64,000 bases of DNA, from assembly GCF_001524445.2 (NCBI RefSeq), contig NZ_CP013417.1, forward strand, positions 2,418,001 to 2,482,000, read 5' to 3'. Origin of the DNA: Burkholderia savannae (GTDB taxonomy: Bacteria > Pseudomonadota > Gammaproteobacteria > Burkholderiales > Burkholderiaceae). The translations under genes were made by a program, and so were the position numbers. Positions 60,931-64,000 of the stretch are shown piece after piece (positions within the stretch are counted from its first letter, which is position 1; each line of letters starts with the position of its first letter). The notes under the pieces are model-generated. The model was not told the DNA's origin. It worked only from the letters and a program-made list of their open reading frames with translations, and did no database searches.

Positions 60931-61913
60931 TTGCGGCCCTCCCCGCGTTCGAGGCGCAGCAGCATCAGCTTCGAGATCGCGAGCACGATGAACGTGATCA
61001 CGAACAGGATGAGGCCGAGCTCCATCAGCGCGGACGTGTGCAGGCCGGGCGCCGCCTCCGCGAACTCGTTCGCGAGCGCCGACGTGATGCTGTTGCCGGG
61101 CGAATACAGCGATACGTTGTCGAGCAGGTTCGTGTTGCCGATCACGAACGTGACGGCCATCGTCTCGCCGAGCGCGCGGCCGAGGCCGAGCATCACGCCG
61201 CCGATCACGCCGGTCTTCGTATAGGGCAGCACGATCTTCCACATCACTTCCCACGTCGTGCAGCCGATTCCGTAAGCGGATTCCTTCAGCAGCACGGGCG
61301 TTACTTCAAACACGTCGCGCATCACCGACGCGATGTACGGAATGATCATGATCGCGAGAATCACGCCGGCGGCCAGGATGCCGATGCCGATCGGCGGCCC
61401 CTGGAACAGCGCGCCGATGATCGGAATCGGCCCCAGCAGCGCGCCGATGGGCTTCTGGAAATACGTCGCGAAGATTGGCGCGAACACGAGGAGGCCCCAC
61501 ATCCCGTAGACGATCGACGGGATCGCGGCGAGCAGCTCGATCGCGACGCCGAGCGGCCGGCGCAGCCAGACAGGCGACAGCTCGGTGAGAAAGAGCGCGA
61601 TGCCGAAGCTCACGGGCACCGCGATGATGAGCGCGACGAGCGACGTGACGATGGTGCCGTAGATCGGCACGAGCGCGCCGTACAAATCGGAGTTGGGGTC
61701 CCATTCCGTGTGCCAAAGGAACGAGAGGCCGAATTTTTCGATGGTCGGCATCGACGCGACGACGAGCGACACGATGATGCCACCGAGAAGGAGTAGCGTC
61801 ACGATGGCGGCGACGCGCGTGAGGCCGCCGAACACGATGTCGCCGTACCGGCTCGGCGCGCGCATGGGCGCCTGGCCGCCGGATCGTGTCGACGCGAAAG
61901 GAATGTCAGACAT
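60927..61913 (-). CDS. pstC: phosphate ABC transporter permease PstC
   Basis: Permease of 328 residues. It has a cytosolic N-terminus, first helix [20 protein letters not shown], a periplasmic loop ([20 protein letters not shown]) and the conserved [19 protein letters not shown] coupling loop. It pairs with PstA to form the channel. Confidence 0.95.
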   Translation of the reverse strand: MSDIPFASTRSGGQAPMRAPSRYGDIVFGGLTRVAAIVTLLLLGGIIVSLVVASMPTIEKFGLSFLWHTEWDPNSDLYGALVPIYGTIVTSLVALIIAVPVSFGIALFLTELSPVWLRRPLGVAIELLAAIPSIVYGMWGLLVFAPIFATYFQKPIGALLGPIPIIGALFQGPPIGIGILAAGVILAIMIIPYIASVMRDVFEVTPVLLKESAYGIGCTTWEVMWKIVLPYTKTGVIGGVMLGLGRALGETMAVTFVIGNTNLLDNVSLYSPGNSITSALANEFAEAAPGLHTSALMELGLILFVITFIVLAISKLMLLRLERGEGRK

Positions 61914-61966
61914 GGGAGCCTGTTTTTCAATGACGAACGGCTTGCGCCGCCCGCCTGTACCGCAAA

Positions 61967-61994
61967 CGCCGCCCGGCCGTGCAGCCGGGCGGCG
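61967..61994 (-). terminator. intercistronic hairpin between pstS and pstC
   Basis: Perfect 11-bp stem CGCCGCCCGGC/GCCGGGCGGCG with a 6-base loop, 26 bases after the pstS stop. It probably attenuates or protects the transcript so that the binding protein is made in excess of the membrane parts, as is usual for ABC importers. Confidence 0.7.
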
Positions 61995-62019
61995 AACCGC
62001 TGCGACGTTGCCGTCGAGC

Positions 62020-63048
62020 TTACTCGGCGACCGTCTTGCCCGCCGCGTCCGTCACCTTCACCTTCCACTGCTTGCGGATTTCCGTCTCGACCGACGCCGG
62101 CAGCGAGATGTAATCCAGATCGTCCGCCGCCTTCGCGCCGTTCTTGAACGCCCAGTCGAAGAACTTCAGCGTTTCCGCGCCTTGCGCCGGCTTGTCCTGC
62201 TTCGCGTGCAGCAGCACGAACGTCGCGCCGACGACCGGCCACGCGTCCTTGCCCGGCTGGTTCGTGAGGATCTGGTAGAACGACTTCGACCAGTTCGCGC
62301 CGGCGGCAGCCGCCTTGAACGTCTCGGTCTTCGGCTCGACCACCGTGCCCGTCGAGTTCTTCAGCGCGGTGTAGGCCATGTTGTTCTTCTTCGCGTACGC
62401 CCACTCGACATAGCCGATCGCGCCCGGCAGACGCTGCACGAATGCCGCGACGCCGTCGTTGCCCTTGCCGCCCGTGCCCGTCGGCCAGTTGACGGTCGTG
62501 CCTTCGCCGACCTTCGACTTCCACTCCTCGTTGACCTTCGACAGGTAGTTCGTCCAGATGAAGCTCGTGCCCGAGCCGTCCGCGCGGCGAACCACTGCGA
62601 TGTCCGTGTCCGGCAGCTTGACCTTCGGGTTCAGCGCCGCGATCGCCGGATCGTTCCACTTCTTGATCTTGCCGAGATAGATGTCGCCGAGGACGGCGCC
62701 CGACAGCGTCAGCTCGCCCGCCTTCACGCCCGGCACGTTGATGACGGGCACGACGCCGCCCACCACCGTCGGGAACTGGAAGAGGCCTTCCTTCGCGAGT
62801 TCGTCATCCTTCAGAGGCGCATCCGAGCCGGCGAAATCGACCGTCTTCGCGACGATCTGCTTCAGGCCGCCCGACGAGCCGATGCCTTGGTAGTTGACCT
62901 TCGCGCCGCCCGACTGCTGATAGTCGGCTGCCCATTTCGTGTAAATCGGCATGGCGAAGGTGCTGCCCGCGCCGGTGATGTCGGCGTGTGCGGCGACCGC
63001 GAAAAGCGCGCCGGCGAAACCGGCGAACGCGGTTTGCATCAATTTCAT
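62020..63048 (-). CDS. pstS: periplasmic phosphate-binding protein PstS
   Basis: Binding protein of 342 residues with signal peptide ([20 protein letters not shown]). The phosphate-binding loop [18 protein letters not shown] follows directly, then [20 protein letters not shown] and [18 protein letters not shown], all conserved ligand contacts. First gene of the pst-pho operon, preceded by two Pho boxes. Confidence 0.96.
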   Translation of the reverse strand: MKLMQTAFAGFAGALFAVAAHADITGAGSTFAMPIYTKWAADYQQSGGAKVNYQGIGSSGGLKQIVAKTVDFAGSDAPLKDDELAKEGLFQFPTVVGGVVPVINVPGVKAGELTLSGAVLGDIYLGKIKKWNDPAIAALNPKVKLPDTDIAVVRRADGSGTSFIWTNYLSKVNEEWKSKVGEGTTVNWPTGTGGKGNDGVAAFVQRLPGAIGYVEWAYAKKNNMAYTALKNSTGTVVEPKTETFKAAAAGANWSKSFYQILTNQPGKDAWPVVGATFVLLHAKQDKPAQGAETLKFFDWAFKNGAKAADDLDYISLPASVETEIRKQWKVKVTDAAGKTVAE

Positions 63049-63090
63049 GAGACCTCCAGTGTGTGAGCGGATGACTACGGCACCGCGAAG

Positions 63091-63154
63091 ATTAGGGGCT
63101 CCTCATGACAGTAATGTGACATTCGATGAACCTGCTGTGACAGTAACATGACTC
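63091..63154 (-). promoter_or_regulatory. pst operon promoter with two Pho boxes
   Basis: On the minus strand two 18-bp boxes are visible: one at about 63154-63137 (GAGTCAT, four bases, CTGTCAC) and one at 63122-63105 (ATGTCAC, four bases, CTGTCAT). The -10-like TAATCT lies ten bases after the second box, so the box replaces the -35 element as in E. coli pho promoters. Confidence 0.85.
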
Positions 63155-63356
63155 GATTGAAAGGCGACAACGGCCTCCGTCGGGGCCGCCGGCCAATGCG
63201 AGCACGCCGCCTGTAGAGCGTAGGAAAAAATTCACGCGAAGGAAAAGGTCGATGTTGGCGAGGGGGAGTAGCGGGGTCGGATCGTGGAGAAGATGACTGG
63301 CGCGCGGGCTACGGTCTATTTGATTGGACGACCTCGAGCAAGGCGTGAAAACGCCG

Positions 63357-63390
63357 CGGGGCCGCCGATCCGGGGGGATCGGCGGCCCCG
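63357..63390 (-). terminator. strong hairpin downstream of glmM
   Basis: Perfect 15-bp stem CGGGGCCGCCGATCC/GGATCGGCGGCCCCG with a GGGG loop. In the glmM direction it is followed by CGGCGTTTTC, a weak T-run. It would end the glmM transcript after the 9-bp repeat tract. Confidence 0.7.
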
Positions 63391-63424
63391 CTGATATGGA
63401 AGCTCGCCGAGTAGTGTTGCGACC

Positions 63425-63559
63425 CTGACTCGGCTGACTCGGCTGACTCGGCTGACTCGGCTGACTCGGCTGACTCGGCTGACTCGGCTGACTCGGCTGA
63501 CTCGGCTGACTCGGCTGACTCGGCTGACTCGGTCGGCTCGGTCGGCTCGGTCGGCTCGG
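63425..63559. repeat. 9-bp tandem repeat, 15 copies
   Basis: Twelve perfect copies of CTGACTCGG (63425-63532) and three of the variant TCGGCTCGG (63533-63559). It lies between the glmM stop and the hairpin that follows, so it is part of the glmM 3' untranslated region. It is a likely variable-number locus. Confidence 0.97.
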
Positions 63560-63581
63560 TCCCGGCGTAAGCGCTCCGCGC

Positions 63582-64000
63582 TTACGCCGTCGCCTGCCTG
63601 ACCGCGTCGGCGATCGCCTCCGCGTGGCGGTTCGCGTCCGCCGCGTGTCGAGCCTCGACCATCACGCGCAGCACGGGCTCCGTGCCGGACGCACGAATCA
63701 GCACCCGTCCGCTGCCCGCGAGCGCCCCTTCGGCGGCATCGATCGCGCGCCGGATCGCGTCGCTGCCCTTCCAGTCGGCGCCCGGCTTCATCCGCACGTT
63801 GATCAGCTTCTGCGGGAACAGCGTGACGCCGTCTAGCATCTGCGCGAGCGTCGTGCCGCTGCGCTTGAGCGCCGCGAGCACGAGAAGCGCCGACACGATC
63901 CCGTCGCCCGTCGAATGCCGATCGAGCGACAGAATGTGGCCGGAACCTTCGGCACCGAGCTGCCAGCCGCGCTCGCGAAGCTGCTCGAGCACATAGCGAT
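63582..64000 (-). CDS. glmM: phosphoglucosamine mutase GlmM, C-terminal part (cut by window edge)
   Basis: About 139 C-terminal residues; the gene runs on past 64000. GlmM converts glucosamine-6-phosphate to glucosamine-1-phosphate for UDP-GlcNAc. Visible are the sugar-binding loop [20 protein letters not shown] and the phosphate-binding loop [18 protein letters not shown] of domain 4. In many proteobacteria glmM lies near pstS in this order. Confidence 0.93.
   Translation of the reverse strand, partial: RYVLEQLRERGWQLGAEGSGHILSLDRHSTGDGIVSALLVLAALKRSGTTLAQMLDGVTLFPQKLINVRMKPGADWKGSDAIRRAIDAAEGALAGSGRVLIRASGTEPVLRVMVEARHAADANRHAEAIADAVRQATA

Overview
The window is GC-rich (high-GC third positions, GC-skewed microsatellites) and carries a gene set typical of chromosome 1 of a Burkholderia, most likely of the pseudomallei/thailandensis/mallei group: uppP, an OlsB-type acyltransferase, sixA, ppx/ppk and the pst-pho operon ending next to glmM. 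The genus call rests on protein resemblance and gene order recalled from family knowledge; no search was run.

Layout. Positions 1-10,974 are host: a tRNA-Arg(TCT), uppP, an aldose-1-epimerase, a LysM/M23 lipoprotein, an acyl-CoA synthetase, a DUF2288 protein, a MATE transporter, small membrane proteins and lipoproteins, olsB, sixA and a tRNA-Pro(TGG) with its own promoter and terminator. Positions 10,980-48,890 are one complete Mu-like transposable prophage whose ends I could place to the base: TG...CA termini, a 5-bp target duplication AAGAA, and transposase-site repeats (core GATTTGNCAC) at both ends, with the first core 15 bp from each terminus. It lies with its Mu-left (repressor/transposase) end at the window's right. 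Positions 48,896-64,000 are host again: a histidine phosphatase, a PAP2 membrane protein, a small exported protein, the divergent ppx/ppk pair, and phoR-phoB-phoU-pstB-pstA-pstC-pstS read leftward from two Pho boxes, then the 3' part of glmM.

The prophage follows the Mu order: repressor (S24 type) divergent from ner, an unknown gene, transposase A, activator B, a block of small early genes (HTH proteins, DUF3164, GemA), a Mor/C activator with terminator, lysis genes (lysozyme, holin, Rz/Rz1), terminase, portal, head (F, G, I with a nested scaffold, T), tail (sheath, tube, frameshifted chaperone pair, tape measure, N/P/45/46/47/48) and tail fibre. Where Mu has com/mom it carries a Dam-type DNA adenine methylase and, on the opposite strand, a family-25 glycosyltransferase.

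Points of most interest: (1) a 75-residue gene between the terminase subunits looks like an Acb2-type anti-CBASS cyclic-nucleotide sponge; (2) an IS3-family element (37,286-38,569, 3-bp duplication) splits the lysozyme between its catalytic Glu and Asp/Thr and sits between the presumed late promoter and all late genes, so the prophage is probably grounded; (3) the only sizeable non-coding gap in the head genes, between I and G, lies within about 140 bp of the exact centre of the IS-free genome, where Mu has its strong gyrase site; (4) a -1 frameshift tail chaperone extension, found by reading the A-run by eye; (5) several short tandem repeats in host intergenic regions, one overlapping a stop codon and one in the glmM 3' region.
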